Assembly (NCBI GenBank): GCA_030248215.1
Contig: JASANG010002276.1
Location: 1 to 64,000, forward strand
Direction: 5' to 3'
DNA from: Enoplolaimus lenunculus
Taxonomy: Eukaryota > Nematoda > Enoplea > Enoplida > Thoracostomopsidae
DNA length: 64,000 nucleotides
The position numbers were made by a program, and so were the translations under genes. The notes beneath the pieces are model-generated. The model was not told the origin of the DNA. It saw only the letters and a program-made list of their open reading frames with translations, and did not search any database. Positions within the stretch are counted from its first letter, which is position 1. Every line of letters begins with the position of its first letter. Positions 16,906 to 30,050 of the stretch are shown here, piece after piece.

Positions 16906-18449
16906 GTCGTCATACAGGAGTGGCTGCGATGCACTCCTGGTCGTAAGTTTTCCATCCTGGAAAAGTGGAAGCCCCTGATCTATACATGGGCCCATTTTGT
17001 AAAAACTAATTTTTGATAAGTTGTATATTTTTGTTAATAGTTGTCATCGACTGATGAAATGCTGACTGACTACATGATTTTAATTCTTCGAAATTCTAAC
17101 GTAGAACCCGTATAATAGCCCGCGTAATACTTAAGTTGCATTTTTTGAACCAAACCATATTCTTCTTAGGCTTGGTAGAAACCGGGACTTCAAACCTTTT
17201 AACAAAGCATCTGTAAAACCATGCATACAGAGCGGGGATCAGACTTCTACATTGCGGATTCCGGGAAAAGTGCTCTACAACTGCACCACGTAGTCCGTCT
17301 CTTCAACATGCTACTATCAATGACTATATGTCGACATTATGCTGCCGACTAGCATACAACACAATGCGCGTTGCGTATATTACATAAGCATCAGGACAAG
17401 CATGTCTCGCATGCTTAAATTTCTAAAGTTATTTTTATTTCATCAAAATATTAACAAAATCAAACCATTTGACTCAAATTCGAGTCATTCGTGTTCAACA
17501 CAACTACGAAATATTTAAAATTTAGAAATAATCAAACAAAAAACACACATATTGCAGTATTTGGACAATATTGACAATGAGTTCAAAATTTGAAATAATT
17601 TTCTGTTATTCAAGTAAGTTCACGCATAGGCTTCGCCTTTGGTTTTAATAAAGACTGAAGGTATAGTGTCATGATTAGGTTTACTGTTAGAGTTGCGCTA
17701 CAGTTGCCCACGCCACTACAACGCCACCAAATAGGTTTTGCCTATATTTTTGTTAGCAACGCATGGCTGCGTGTTGCGGCGTCCGGAACATTAAAGTATA
17801 GCGTAACCCTTACACTTAATGACTATTTATGCGTATGCTGTCTCAAAAGATGCGCGTCGACTTACATTCCAACTTTAGAATACGTTTATATTTACTATTA
17901 CATTTTGACCTGCAACTAGGGTTAGTGTTAGGAGTAAAAGAACGCTAAGGCCTTAAGATTGTGAATTTTTTTCTAAGGTTTCAAATTACACATGCTTATT
18001 ACATATTTACCATTGATTGACTCAAGCATTGCGCGCATTTGAGAATGCAGTCCAAATTTTAATCTAAATGCGAAAATAAAAAAAGGAAATAAAAACTTGT
18101 AAAATAAAGTAAACGCTAAAATATAAACTATATTTATAGATCATGTTCGGAACTATGCTTGTCCCCAGTTAAGGTACTGGATTGCCAGCTATTAAAGCTA
18201 TTTAGGATTGATCAAATTTGGATTTGGCCAAATATGATGCTATCAGCTAATTATATTGCAACAAAAAACGTGCTTTAGTTTTACGTCTCTTAATACAATT
18301 AAATTTCGTTTTAGTTGCTGCTTTACCTCTCTGAAGCATTTCTTGTGCCATTTCGAACTGGCCATTTTGCCAACTGGGACAAATAGTTTGGTCAAGACAT
18401 GGCATATATATGTATATATATTATAATACATATGTATATTTCAGTGTCG
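16906..18449. other. 3' flank of the long gene inside the right arm, no gene
   Basis: This mirrors 4084-5600. The tRNA-like segment is at 17233-17300. AT-rich sequence with an AT dinucleotide patch near 18400-18430 lies just downstream of the long gene's stop codon. I see no further coding region. Confidence 0.6.
17233..17300 (-). repeat. tRNA-like segment, possible SINE head (right-arm copy)
   Basis: Read on the minus strand, this gives gtggtgcagttgtagagcac, then ttttcccggaatccgcaatg and gaagtctgatccccgctc. These are a plausible A box and B box of a tRNA-derived element. No intact cloverleaf is obvious. Confidence 0.4.
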
Positions 18450-21400
18450 TTAAACGTGTTGAATTGATGCGGTACAAGACGATGACATTGGGCTAATGTC
18501 ACTAGTATCCAATAGTGGTGCGCCAGAGCTAAGACTGACGTTTCCTTTATCGGTCAAACACCGCAAAATTGTATTTCGTGCAAGTTTCGAAGGAACACTG
18601 GAATTATTATTAATTGGTGAAAGTTTCGCTGTGCGACTATTACTGGTCGCTAAAGGATTTAAACTCCGCCCTGGGAGCTGAGCAGAGCTATTGGAAAATG
18701 CTGACCTAAAAGTTGGCCGAATTCGGGCTGCAGGCGCGTCGGCAGCCTGAAGAGACTCGGCTTTTGAGAGACCTGTTGTCGACGAGTCTTGAGCTGTGAC
18801 CCCCAGGTTAGCTGACGGCGGAGTACTTCTGCTCATTAGCGCGCAATTAGGACTCAAGCCGTTAGTTGTTTGTTCTAGGGATTCTAAGGCTTTTTCAACT
18901 CGTTTCAACACTGAAGTTTCGTCTAAAAGTTTCTCGGTTGGATTTGTATTCGGAGCTTGGGATATAGTCCCTTTGAAAGCGTCAACGGCTGACTGAGAGC
19001 AAGGTGTCCGTAATGAATTGAGCTCACAACTTTGAGCTAAAATTTTTTGAATTTGGCTTAATCTCTGTGGCTTTTGTTTGAATTGGGAATATTGTTCAGC
19101 GGAAGTCTGCGTTCGGCTCAACGGTTTGCTGTGAGCAATTTCATCAAGCGATTGTAGAATATCTTTAAAATACGACGGCTGTCCAGTATTTTTTGTTTTC
19201 ATTTGAATTTGATCAAATTTGGTTGGATTCCAATTGGTTGTTGCAGTTGACAGACTCCGATCAGGTGTTTCTGCCGAGAGACCAGAAGCATAATGACCCT
19301 TTGTAACATTTGGCATTGATCCTGGGTAGACCGTTTCGGCCCTGTGGCTTGTCTTATCACCCTGGCGATTATACCCACTATCAGATTCACTGCTTTGATT
19401 ATCGTAGCTTTCACGTCTTGCCTCATAACTTCCAGTGGTACGCGATGGTTCTCGCTGATTGGTTTCGTCATAATGGTGTAAGGTTAACTTTCGAAGAGGG
19501 CGTTTCCATCCGGATTCTGAAGTTGTTACGCTTTTGCCACCCCTAACGTCTGTAACGGTCTCCCCTATAGATGTTCTTCCCTCGGTTCTGAAGATAGAAT
19601 CGCGTTCTGTTGGTAGAACAGGTGATGGAAATTTACTCTGAGCTGCTCGCTCACACTCTTGGGTGTTCAGCTCCAATTCGGCTACTAAGTTGTTAACAGC
19701 GTCTATTGCATTAAGCTTTAGCGGTGGTAGCCGACTCTGAGGGGTTGTGATGGATGCAGGAGCTAATCCAAAATGTGACGTCCGGTCTCGTAAATTTCGC
19801 GTTCCTTGCGATGCAGATCTACGCGATCTTCGGTAGCAACTTTGCCGGCCATGGTTGGTAAATTCTGTTATGGTAGAGCTATTCGATCCGTATCCAGTTC
19901 CGCTTGCCCATGTCTGAACTGGGGTGCTTGTATCGTCTTCGGGTCCGCTAGTGGAAGGGTTTAAATTGTCTGACGGGGCCTGAATTTTAGAAGGTTTAGA
20001 ACTGGAGTGAGGCGCTTTATGTGTCAGACGAGCGGAGTCGGGAGTAAACTGAGTTGAACTCAATCGAAATGATTTTAATGATTGAGGCGTTTCGTAGGGT
20101 TGTAAGCTCACAGGCTGGATGGATTGGGCATAACTAGCTGGGCAGACAGGCAAACTATGAACCGAAGTCGTGTCCCATATAGGATTTGCTCGGAGCTGGT
20201 GATGTTGTGGTTGACCTAAGCCACGGGGGCAATTAGACGCCTGTCTCGGCTCTAAAGTCTGTCTTGGATTTGAGTCGGTTGTTCTTGGGGGTCGGGCTGT
20301 AATACTTGAGTCCCTCCTAGCGTAGTAGCTCAATCCTTCCCGGCAGGCAGGAGGCCGAGTTTCAGATTGAGTTCGATAACTGAAACGATGCTGTCCTGAA
20401 ACCCTGTAAGGAGCTTGGCTTATATCTCCGCTCGGTGACGGAGTATTGCGTGACATCCCTCGCTCGTAACAGCAGATCTTCGCCAAAACATTCCCAGGAG
20501 TTGTTGAACACCCAGTAACCACATCTGAATCTTGTGCAGGTTCTAGGACGTGGCTAGAAAAGTTGCCCACTTTAATTTTGCTGGATTGTTCAAATTTTGA
20601 GACTCGGGCAAAATTATCACAAGACGTTGTTGAGAATTGACGTCGATCCCTCGTGTTGTATTTCCAATTTTGACGCGATATGTCAGATCGTCCATGGCTC
20701 ACCCCTGATTCTGCTGGGGGTAACGATTTTCGTTGGTGACTCCCGGACTTATAACAGGAATATCCTGACTCATAACGCTCTTTGCTTGCTGTACGGTTAT
20801 CAAACTGGTTAACGATTTCCGATACGCGTGGTTTTCTAGGTTTCGAATGACTTTTTGCCAGTTTGCTTTGTTCAGGTGACACTTGGCGACAGAAATGCAA
20901 CGATTTTGCTTGATTATGTGCCGAATATGATGGCCCAAGATTAGTTTTCATGGGTGAATTTGGCCGTTCTATGGGCAGGATGTCTGGAACGTGACGTGCC
21001 AGCAGCTTTCGACGCTGTTCATTTCGGCTAAATATGGCGTCTATTTCTATTGATCCGCTTCCAACTGAGAGTGAATCTTCGTCCAGATTTAGACCAATCG
21101 CAGCAGAATTCTGGTAGTTGTGTTGTCCACTACCAACAGGGATGCAGTATTTGTCACCAATAGAAACAGAGTTATGGTAGTTTTCTCCTGTCCCAAAAGG
21201 ACTATGGCAATTGTTTTGCGGGATCATAGAACATTGCAGCAAATCTGGTCGAGGATCAATTTTGATTGGTTGTTCAGCTTTGCGCGATTGCTGAAATTGA
21301 CCTGTGCTTTGAAGGTAAGTTGAATTTTGATTGGTCGAAAACGAAGCTTGAGTTCCGGACATAAATCGAGACAAATTACCCTCGAGCCAACTTCGGGTAA

Positions 21401-24400
21401 AGTCGTACTTTGTTGGATCGTGATGATAGTAAGTAACTGGTTGTTCTCTGGGTTCGTACCGTGGAACGAGTCTTTTCTGTGCAACATTTTGAAATCCAGC
21501 CTCAGGCGCTACTTGAGTTTCGCTCCAACTTGGATGTATGCTTGGCAAATTAGTAGCGTTTGGACTTTGACCTGAATCTAGGCTTAATTTCTGGCCAGAC
21601 TGCGGACCTAAACGAGTTTTTTGCAGCGTACCACGATGCCACGATTTGACTCCTGAATTTACGATGATCCCGCTCTGATCATAATCTCGTTGCCCTACAA
21701 GGTTTGCCTGCTCAAACGCCCGCGGGTATTCGGCCAATGTGTCCGCAGAATAAATACGCCTAGACAAATTCGTTGAATCAGACCCATGTTTGAGCCTTGA
21801 GAACTGGTTTTGATTTTGAGTTGCCAAATTGTCAAAGTATCGACGCCGTTCAGCGACAACAACGCGATTTTTTGCCGTTTCTGCATCAATTAATTGATCA
21901 ATTTTGTCACTTGCTCGTTCTAGTCGAGATTTCATTGGCTCTTGAGACGTGAGGAAGGCTACCTTGCGTTCGTCGGGGTCAACCGAGTCCTGGGTGGTCA
22001 TTTCTTGGTAGTTGCGGTACTTGGCTTGGCTTTCAGGTTCACCGGTTTTTCTTTGATATTTTTCCAGTTGTGGTTTTGTCATTAGTTTTCCATAAACCGG
22101 ATCTTGAAGAACGCTAACAGCCGTTGACAGCAAAGACTCCATACTCCCGCCGCTGTTTTCGCGTGAATATCCATATTTTACCAGTTTTCCTTCCAGGTTC
22201 TGACTGGCTCGATCCGCTGATAAACTGACCGATTTGATTGGTTTGTGTAAATTCGTGACATTCGATTTGACAACGTCGACAGCAAGCGTTCGAGTTGCAC
22301 GTGGGAATTTTGATGAAAGCTTCGTGTCAGTTTTGGCGATGTTACTAACGGAGTTGCTGTTCCAAAACGCCACGGGATATGACATGGCTGTTAACGCATT
22401 GGTTGAATTAGCTTTGATCCGCCGCTCGTTGTCCAGATTTTTGTTAATCCGCCGCTCGTCGCCCAAATTTTCTTTGATTAGCCGCTTGTCGCCCAAATTT
22501 TCTTTGATTCGCCGCTCGTCTCCCAGATTTTCCTTGATCCGATGCCTGTTTTGCTGATACACTCTGCAAGCTCTCGGACTCGCTTTTAGCTCTTCAATAG
22601 CTGCTTCCAAAATTTCATCTCCGCTCGCAATTCCGCTATCTCCACCGCCGCCAATCGAGTATAAATTCAACAATTTTTCATTAGGAGTCGATATTTCAAC
22701 TGAAGGAAATTTAAGTGGCGTTCCACGCTTGATTTCCAACTCAAATGACTCGAAGGCGCGAGTTGGTTCTTTCTCAGCCATTGTTCGGTTTTGAATCCGG
22801 CTCCGAACAACCTTAGATTCAAATGGACCGGGAGCAACAGAAGCAATCGCAGGTGGATAGAATGTTGGGCCATCAGTGCCGTTCAATTCAGCTTTCGAAG
22901 TTTGAACCGGGGTTCGAATTTCGTGTATAGCAGTTGAAAACGGTCCTTTTCGGCTCGGCTGCCCGCCGTTTTGCTGTCGTTCAGGACTCATCCTAAAAAC
23001 GCCTACGTCAGGTTTTGGAAACTTTTGCTTGTGACGATCCCTAGCGGGATTCATCAATTCATGATCTCGTAGCTCAAAAGACGGTTTCGGTGAAATTTGT
23101 TCTTCGGAAGAATATTTTTTGTCTATTGCTTGAGCGTCGAACGAATCTATCTGTCTATCTATGCAATTAACCGATCGTTGGCTGCTGTATACAGAATTCT
23201 TTGGAAGAAATGAGCCCAGAAATTCTTTTGCCGTATCGTAGATAAACGCAGTGACTCCCGGGAGCAGATCAGATGCGCTTGCTGTCAGCGAGTTTGCACT
23301 TGAATTGTTCAGTGAACTCAACTTGCGTTCAACTTTGGCTTGAGGCTTGCTGAAGTCACCAACAGAATTCGACGACTCTGTGGAATGTTTTACATTTTTT
23401 CTCGCTAAATTCGACCGGTTTTCATTTGTTTTTGATTGCCGTAATGGTGTAATTGACGGTTTGTTATTGCGTTTTGTGGAAGTCTTTGATGTTTCAGCTG
23501 TTAGATCTCTCGATTTAGTCACCGCCAATGGGACTCCTTCTTTGCCAGCCGGACGAGTTTTTGCTCCCTCTGAGTCATTTAGTATAGCCGTCCTTTTTGT
23601 CGCCAAACTGAACGCAGTTGAATGTTTTCCAACTTTAGTTTTGTTTGTAATTTCTGATTTTTCAGCTGATTTGTCGTCGATAACATTTTGAGCAATTTTT
23701 ACCACGGTCACCGATGTCGATTGGGTCACTGTAGGTTTTGTGACGTTGGTCTTTTTTGCGACAGCTTTGGAGTCGTTGTACTTCGCTGGCAGATCTACGT
23801 TCTGTTGATGTTTTCGTTGACTTAAACTAATTGAACCGTTGCTTTTTGGAGTCTCAGTGGTTTTCGGTTTGGCTAGTTTTGTTGATTTTGATTTTGATGC
23901 TTCAAGTGTTCCGGGTGCTTTCTTATTCGATCCGTTTAGCTTTTTCAAACTTCTTGGAGACACTGTTTTGCTTGACTTTGCAGCCTTGCTTTCTTCGACT
24001 TCAACTCTTCCGCAACTACTTTCGGCGCTTTCATGGCGATGCGAGCCGGTCAAAAAATTGTTGACCAGAAAATCTTTCGCTGATTTGATTACTGAAGTTA
24101 CTAAATGTCCTTGTCCATTCTCACCAATGCTGGCTGTTTTGGTCAAAGCCCAATCTGCGTGCGCGTCTTCGTACGAAGACGAAGTCGACCCCGAAATGCT
24201 CTTCCGAGCCTTGGAGTGACCGTTTGGCTGACCCCAGCCCGTTTCCAATATTTCACACCGAGCCAGCGGGGCTCGCGAGTCCTTGCGTTGAGGTGTAGCT
24301 TCTTGCGATTGATAGCCACTGTCCAGTTTTCCTTGTAACGCGTCTAAGTATAGCTCTGGCGTGATCGTCTCAGCTTCTCGACTGTTTGTAGCTGGTTCGA

Positions 24401-25618
24401 CGATTCTTAGCGAGCCAAACTGTGGAGTAAAGCTTTCCAGTGGCTCGCAAAGGCTTGTTGGACGCACAACAGAGGTTTGCAATGCTGTTGGCTTCGGTGA
24501 ACCGGGAGGCGCAATGATTGCACTGGTCTCGTAGGCGTGCACCAATGATGGCGAATGCAAGCTTAGAGCAGAAGCTATCAACGATCGAGCTTTCAAGAGC
24601 TCGCTGGCCGTTTTATGTGCCAAGGATCCAGGAATAGAGAACGAAGACTCGCTAAGATTAAATTCAACTGCAGTTTGAACAGCTAACGGCTCCATGGTGC
24701 TAGCGCTGAACATTTGGCTACGGTGTTGGAGTTTGATTGCATCGTTCGGTAAATAAGAACGTTCTGCAGGTGGTTTTGGTGAAACGCTCGTGCGCGGGGC
24801 TTGTACTGAACATGCGATTGTGGAACTTTTAGCATTTCTTGACTCTCGCTGCGGTTCAGCTTCGCTCGAACCGCTCGGGTATTCGGTACTTCTCTTATCT
24901 CTGAGCAAGAGTCGATCCGGGACACTATGATTTCTTGTGACTTGCTTATCGAACGTCGCAAGTGGCGCTATGTGTTCCGATCTAGGCCCACTAACAGCTT
25001 GAGCAATCTGTTGTACAAATCCGCGCCGAGCAGTCGATGGTTTCTCAGAATTGCTTGTATCAACACCGGAAGGTTTACCAGATTCCATTTCTTTGTAAAT
25101 AGTCGCCTCTGCTGCGGCTTCCAGTAACTTTTTCTGTTGTTTCCAGTACATCAAATAATTGAACGACAACTTTTGAGGCCGAGCTGGGATATTTGTTAGC
25201 GTCGAAGCCGTTGCTGATGCTGAGAACAACGATCTCAACGAACTGCTTGTAGTTGAATCATTTTCCCACGCTGTGACGTCACCATTCACGCCTTGTTTGT
25301 CGTCATTCATAAGTTGTTTATTCCAAAAGTACTGTGAATCGTCAACTGACGGGAGCGATTGCAAGATTTGTCGTCTAGGGGTCAGTATAGACAATGAGCC
25401 TCGGCTGGGTACGTTGGTGTCTGGCGAGCTTGAATAAGGACTTCGGAGTGAACTAGGACCTCTGTCGCCTTCCCAGGGATTAGATTTGTCTTTGATTAAG
25501 CTATCCCTGGAACCACGCATCCATACTGGTTTCTGGATATGTCCCGCTGTGGAACGCCTGTCAGCGGAAGCATCGTGGAATAATTTTGACTTTTGATTAC
25601 GTTGTCGTGATTTTCTCA
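18450..25618 (-). CDS. Giant single exon of an unrecognised Ser/Arg-rich protein
   Basis: An open frame of 2,388 codons ends at a TAA at 18450. The frame technically extends to 25748, but a good acceptor (gttttgttttt then ag) ends at 25619. The exon therefore probably starts at 25618 and completes a codon begun in an upstream exon. I do not recognise any domain. The protein is rich in Ser, Thr, Arg, Gln and Asn, lacks evident membrane segments, and looks mostly disordered. Short helical stretches occur, for example EILEAAIEELKAS and LKRVEKALESLEQ. A tandem 10-residue repeat (RRIKENLGDE with variants KRLIKENLGD and RRINKNLDNE) is encoded near 22420-22545. A scaffold or cytoskeletal role would be a guess. 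The 3' half is duplicated in inverted form at 1-4083. Confidence 0.8.
22418..22548 (-). repeat. In-frame 30-bp tandem repeat inside the giant exon
   Basis: About four to five copies of a 30-base unit encode RRIKENLGDE variants. The left arm enters the window within this same repeat, at positions 1-80, so the inverted duplicate includes it. The charged ten-residue unit suggests a helical or linker repeat. Confidence 0.75.
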
Positions 25619-25748
25619 CTAAAAACAAAACAAACTTAGTTGCGAAATAGAAAACTGGATAATGGTCTTTGACAAGAGTAATTACACAATAAGGTACATT
25701 CTGTGTAGAAAAGAATATAGATTCACTGTACGTTGTGTTTTGCCCCAA

Positions 25749-26152
25749 CTTTAACCGCTTTGTTTGAGAATTTGGTGTAAATTGGCAAGTGATCTGCGTG
25801 CATTCACTGCATTCTCAACCTGTGGCATAGAATTACATATAAAAAATGCGACGCGCGATGGTACATTTTATGCTAAGTACGCAAACACAGCGAAATTATA
25901 TGTTCCCCATTTTCAGCCTTAGAATTTATTTGCGGATGGTACCTGCCGTACAATTAACTGCGTTTCTATAATCCATTCTTGCACAGAACATTTTCCATTT
26001 GAGTAGATACTTATTTGCGAGCGTGGATGTGAACGTAGGTCTCACGCGGGCGGCAGGCATTTAATATCACCTCAGTTATACGATCTGGAAACTTCAACAC
26101 AATAGGACTTTCACGTCTTCTTGAGATTTTGTACAAGACATATGTGTATCAA
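25749..26152. other. Intervening DNA, no gene
   Basis: AT-rich sequence upstream of the giant exon. I see no feature in it. If the two long minus-strand frames belong to one gene, this is intron. Confidence 0.4.
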
Positions 26153-26507
26153 CAGTGGCGGATCCAGGATCTCAAAATGGGGGGGCACAATTTCACAGGT
26201 AATAAACTTATTTTTGACTCATACTGTAATGTCCCAAATAAGATTGGGTAATAAGAGGGGGTTAACATATTGAGTACCAATCAATAATAGTTCGTATCCT
26301 AATAAGAGTCCGTAAGCGGGTAGAGTCCCTAAACGCCTGTTAGAGTCCATAAATGTAAACAGGGCAGCTTATTATAAGCAGCTTATACTATTGTGATAAA
26401 ACAGAGAATTAAACAGTGTAGAACATCAATTGACACTATATAATTTTTGTCGAGATGCTGTTGGGGGGCCACGGCCGCGGTGGCCCTCCCACATGGATCC
26501 GCCATTG
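26153..26507. mobile_element. hAT-type MITE with 8-bp target duplication (family 1, long copy)
   Basis: The ends are inverted: cagtggcggatccagg at the left, and catggatccgccattg at the right, whose complement is caatggcggatccatg. Directly outside lie two perfect copies of TGTATCAA (26145-26152 and 26508-26515), an 8-bp target site duplication typical of hAT transposons. It has no transposase and is 355 bp long. Compared with the 171-bp relative at 39473-39643, it has an extra ~200 bp in the middle that belongs to another dispersed repeat (also at 36672-36800). Confidence 0.87.
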
Positions 26508-26515
26508 TGTATCAA

Positions 26516-27299
26516 TTGTTCAACACTGCACATTATGCATTTGTGCACATGCACAGTTTGCAATTAATGTGTCATCCTCGTAGCACATGATATGCAATAA
26601 AGGAATGATTTTTAGAGTTTTTCGCCTTTTTTGCTCAACGAGCGTAGCCTATCGCCTTTGAGATACGGTATTCTGCGTTGGGTGTTGTACCTGTTTGGTG
26701 GGAATTACAATAGCGAAGTTCATACCGTTAGCATTCGTTATTTCATCAGCAGAAGATGTATCGATTCCTGGTGCATTAATCGGTTGTTCTGCGCTATTTT
26801 TGGTCATTTTGCCACTTTGCTTGAGTTTATGATGACGTTTGTGTTGACGCTTGGAGTCTATAAATTTGAAGGAAAAAAGGCGAAAATAGTTCAGCTAGAG
26901 CAGTACTGCTATGGATAATTGTTTAACGTTTGGATTCTTAGCAGATTTTAGTGAAATTTTAAAATGAATTAATATTGAAATTTAACTGCTAGGCATCCAA
27001 TTGTGTATGATCTAACGATTAAACATCACATATAAAACCATAAATAGGGCACTGTCCAAGCGATGCGAGGTCACCAATTTGTACGAATGAAGTTAGCATG
27101 AGCTACCGAAAAGACGGACGTGGAGCTCTTGGAGGGTTTAGGATTTGGCCTTTGTAAATTGATATGTAACTTAAAAGATTAACTTCTGTTCTCAAAGTTT
27201 GTGCCGCATGCAAAGAGAAAGACTTTATAGATAAAAATATTGGCCCATGTTAACATCGCTGCCGTCCCAAAATCTCACAATACCAACACAAGAATTTGA
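26516..27299. other. Intervening DNA, no gene
   Basis: AT-rich and non-repetitive as far as I can see. Short open frames here have no recognisable content. Confidence 0.4.
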
Positions 27300-27600
27300 G
27301 GTATGGTGGAAGGCGGGATTCTGGAACTTTGGAATTTCGGGATGTGGTCGAAGGTGGGATTTCGGGATTGTATGATTTTGGGATTTCGGGATATGGTCGA
27401 AAGTGGTATTTTGGGATTTCGGAATTTCGGGATATGGTCGAAGGTGGGACATGGAGATTTTTGGATTTCGGGATATGGTCGAAGGTGGGATTTTGAAATT
27501 TTGTAATTTTGGAATATGGTCAATGGTGGATTTTGGGATTTAGGGATATGCTCGTAGGTGTAATTATGAGATTTCGGGATATGGTCGAAGGTGGGATGCT
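27300..27600. repeat. Minisatellite, ~25-35 bp units
   Basis: Tandem, degenerate copies of gggatttcgggatatggtcg followed by aaggtggga. Unit lengths vary, and several units share the gatatggtcgaaggtggga core. Short Met frames across it on both strands are a by-product. Confidence 0.85.
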
Positions 27601-28190
27601 ACTGAAGACTAAGCCTAAACCTAAGCCTACGTCTAAGCCCAAGATTAAGCCTAAGCCTTAGCCTAGGCCCACGCTTAAGGCTAAGCATAAGCCTAAGCCT
27701 AAGATTTAGCTCAAGAGACATTTGAGATTTAATCTATTTTTAAATCCTAACCTATTCCTAAAGCTTGACAGCCTAAGCCAAAGTCTAGAAATTAGTCCAA
27801 CGATCATTTAAGATCTAATCTTTGTTTGAACCCAAACCTATTCCTAAATTCTTTGCCTAATCTTACCCTAAGCCTATGCCATTTACGGTCTGATCTATGT
27901 CTAAGGCAAAGCCTGCTCCTAAAGCCGAAGCCTGAACCTAAGCACACGCCTAAACCTAAACCTAAACCTAAGCCTAACCTAAGCATTCTAACCCTTGTAG
28001 GCTAAGGCACCTCAAATGTCTATGTCTAAGCTTACGCCAGACCCTACGCCTAACCGCCTAAATTCTAAACCTAAGGCTAAGACGGAGCCTTGCGTAATCC
28101 TAAACCTAAGACAGAGCCTTGCCTAATCCTAATCCTAATCTTGAGCCAAAGGATTGCCTAATTCTAATCCTAAGCCTAAGCCTAAGCCCA
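27601..28190. repeat. Degenerate TTAGGC-like (CCTAAG) hexamer island
   Basis: Nearly continuous degenerate cctaag / cctaaa / cctacg hexamers, with clean runs such as cctaaacctaaacctaag. The unit is the complement of TTAGGC, known as the nematode telomere repeat. Here it is interstitial and decayed. Smaller islands of the same type are at about 29920-29990, 32395-32450, 36580-36700, 40570-40635, 42660-42700 and 47530-47610. Confidence 0.75.
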
Positions 28191-30050
28191 AGGAATTGTC
28201 TGCGCTGAATTCTATAGAAATCACAACCACGAATCCTAAAATCCCACCACAAACAACATCTATCAATTTTTTGCTGGGACGACGAGATTTTGGGACGGAA
28301 GCAAAGCATACATGGGCCAAAATATTAAAATAATGTAACATGTGGAATAACGTTATCTTAAAGCTATTAAGACTATTACCCCAAGAGTGCATGAAACAAG
28401 AGTGTGCAACTCACGGGGTTCCGCATGATGCAAATACCCAGTTGCATATTTTTGTTGAAGTATGCATCAGCCGCTTGTGTTACTAGTTTTAAATGTGACG
28501 CTATTTTAAGATTACAGTTCTTGGTTATGATTTAAGTTTTCTACTCCGAAATATGCAGGTAGCCAGATCAGAAAAGCAAACTATAACTAATTTCTACACT
28601 AATTCCTCCATCATTTACAGAACAGGTCCCTAACAAAACCTCAGACAGTTGCTAGACCCTGTAGCCAGCGGAAAAATCCAGGACAAGGACAAAACTATTT
28701 TCGAGGGGCATTCGAGGAGTTTTCTTTACTGAAAATTATGAGAAATTTTCGTAGCGGTGCTAAATTTTTTCGAAGGGAGCTGACTGATTCTTGGGCCTCT
28801 CTTGCTATATTCACGAACTCAGCCGGATTCATCTTTGTGTTAATAATGCCTAATGCCAGTTTAGTGGTAGATTTAGAAACAAGCAACCCATGAAAACGCG
28901 TATATGAAATTTGGTTATATTTTTGCAACAACAGTTGGTCAAATGGGAAAATCAACAGATTTAAAATTTTTTTTGGTTAAACCTTAAAATAGACAAAACA
29001 AAAAACAACTAAAAATTCACAAACAGCTCGCGAACGCAAATGCTTCGCGGTTCACGAGGGTCAGAACCATCATTTTAAAACGCACCTAACAGAGGTCAAA
29101 GGTTAATAGGTACGTTCTCAACAAGCCTACCCCCCATTTTACAGCGCCAGGTTAAACTCACTCCTTTACCAACCGCCTACAAATAAACAGACAAAACCAT
29201 CAAAACGTATCAGATACCCACAAATACCCAAGATCCTCCCTCCCCCAGGTTCAGAGCCAACAAAATACGTGCAGCAGTGTACAATTTGGGCAGTTTCCGA
29301 TACCTGGCTAACTTTGTGTTTGTTGTGTCAAAACTTATTCGGCATTTTATACCTACACAAAGTTGTAAAACGGTATCTCTAGTTAATATCCAGAGCTCAA
29401 AGCAGTCCATCGCCGCTGGGTGGAATACAAAGAATAAAGACACCGATAGGAAAGCGTTCACCCTGGCGTCACAGACACATATGGGGTTTTCCATACGCAA
29501 TTTACGGCAAAACCAAATTAATAATAAACCTTGAATTGTTGATTGACAGAAAAACAACACAAACGGTACAACTTTCAACAACAACAGCAACAAATATTTT
29601 ATTGTGGAAATTGTCAGAATTTCCTTTCAGTTTGGAGTAAAAAACTTTTCCAATCTCACCTATGGTTTTTGTCGGATACAAGGTGAAAGGTCATACATTT
29701 GTATATATCACCATTATTCTGACTTCAAAATGCGTTGCCAGTAAAGTTAAGTTTAAAGAATACTTCAAAATTGCATGCAATATCATGTATTGATCGAAAA
29801 TTTTAGGAAACTAAACTATAATTCGATTAGTATAATGTCTGGTGCCCATGTTACTTTTAGGACAGTCTAAGTTTTCTATTCGGTTTCCAAAACATTACAC
29901 TTTAGCGGTTTAGACTATTTTTTTGCTTAGGCTTAGGCTTAATAGGTTTAGCTTTACACTTTTTCAACGCTTAATCTTAGGAATATGCTTAATCTACCGA
30001 TGTGGCCCTAAAAGTAACTTTGGCCGAAATTGGTATAAAATGGAAATTTT
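28191..30050. other. Intergenic or intronic DNA, no supported gene
   Basis: No long frame. One short minus-strand frame ending at 28695 (MNPAEFVNIAREAQ onward, 45 residues from its internal Met) has a coding-like helical look, but I could not pair it with splice sites. A short TTAGGC-like island lies near 29920-29990. Confidence 0.4.

Larger units (their letters stand above)
16906..22491. repeat. Right arm of the giant palindrome
   Basis: This is the inverted partner of 1-5600. It is the cleaner copy: the long minus-strand frame stays open through it. The true outer limit of the duplication is unknown because the left arm runs off the window start. Confidence 0.92.

Noticed and set aside
17233-17300. 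Functional tRNA gene
   Set aside because: A- and B-box-like motifs are present but I cannot form an acceptor stem or a normal anticodon arm.
27601-28190. True telomere or chromosome end
   Set aside because: The hexamers are degenerate and flanked on both sides by ordinary genic DNA, so the array is interstitial.
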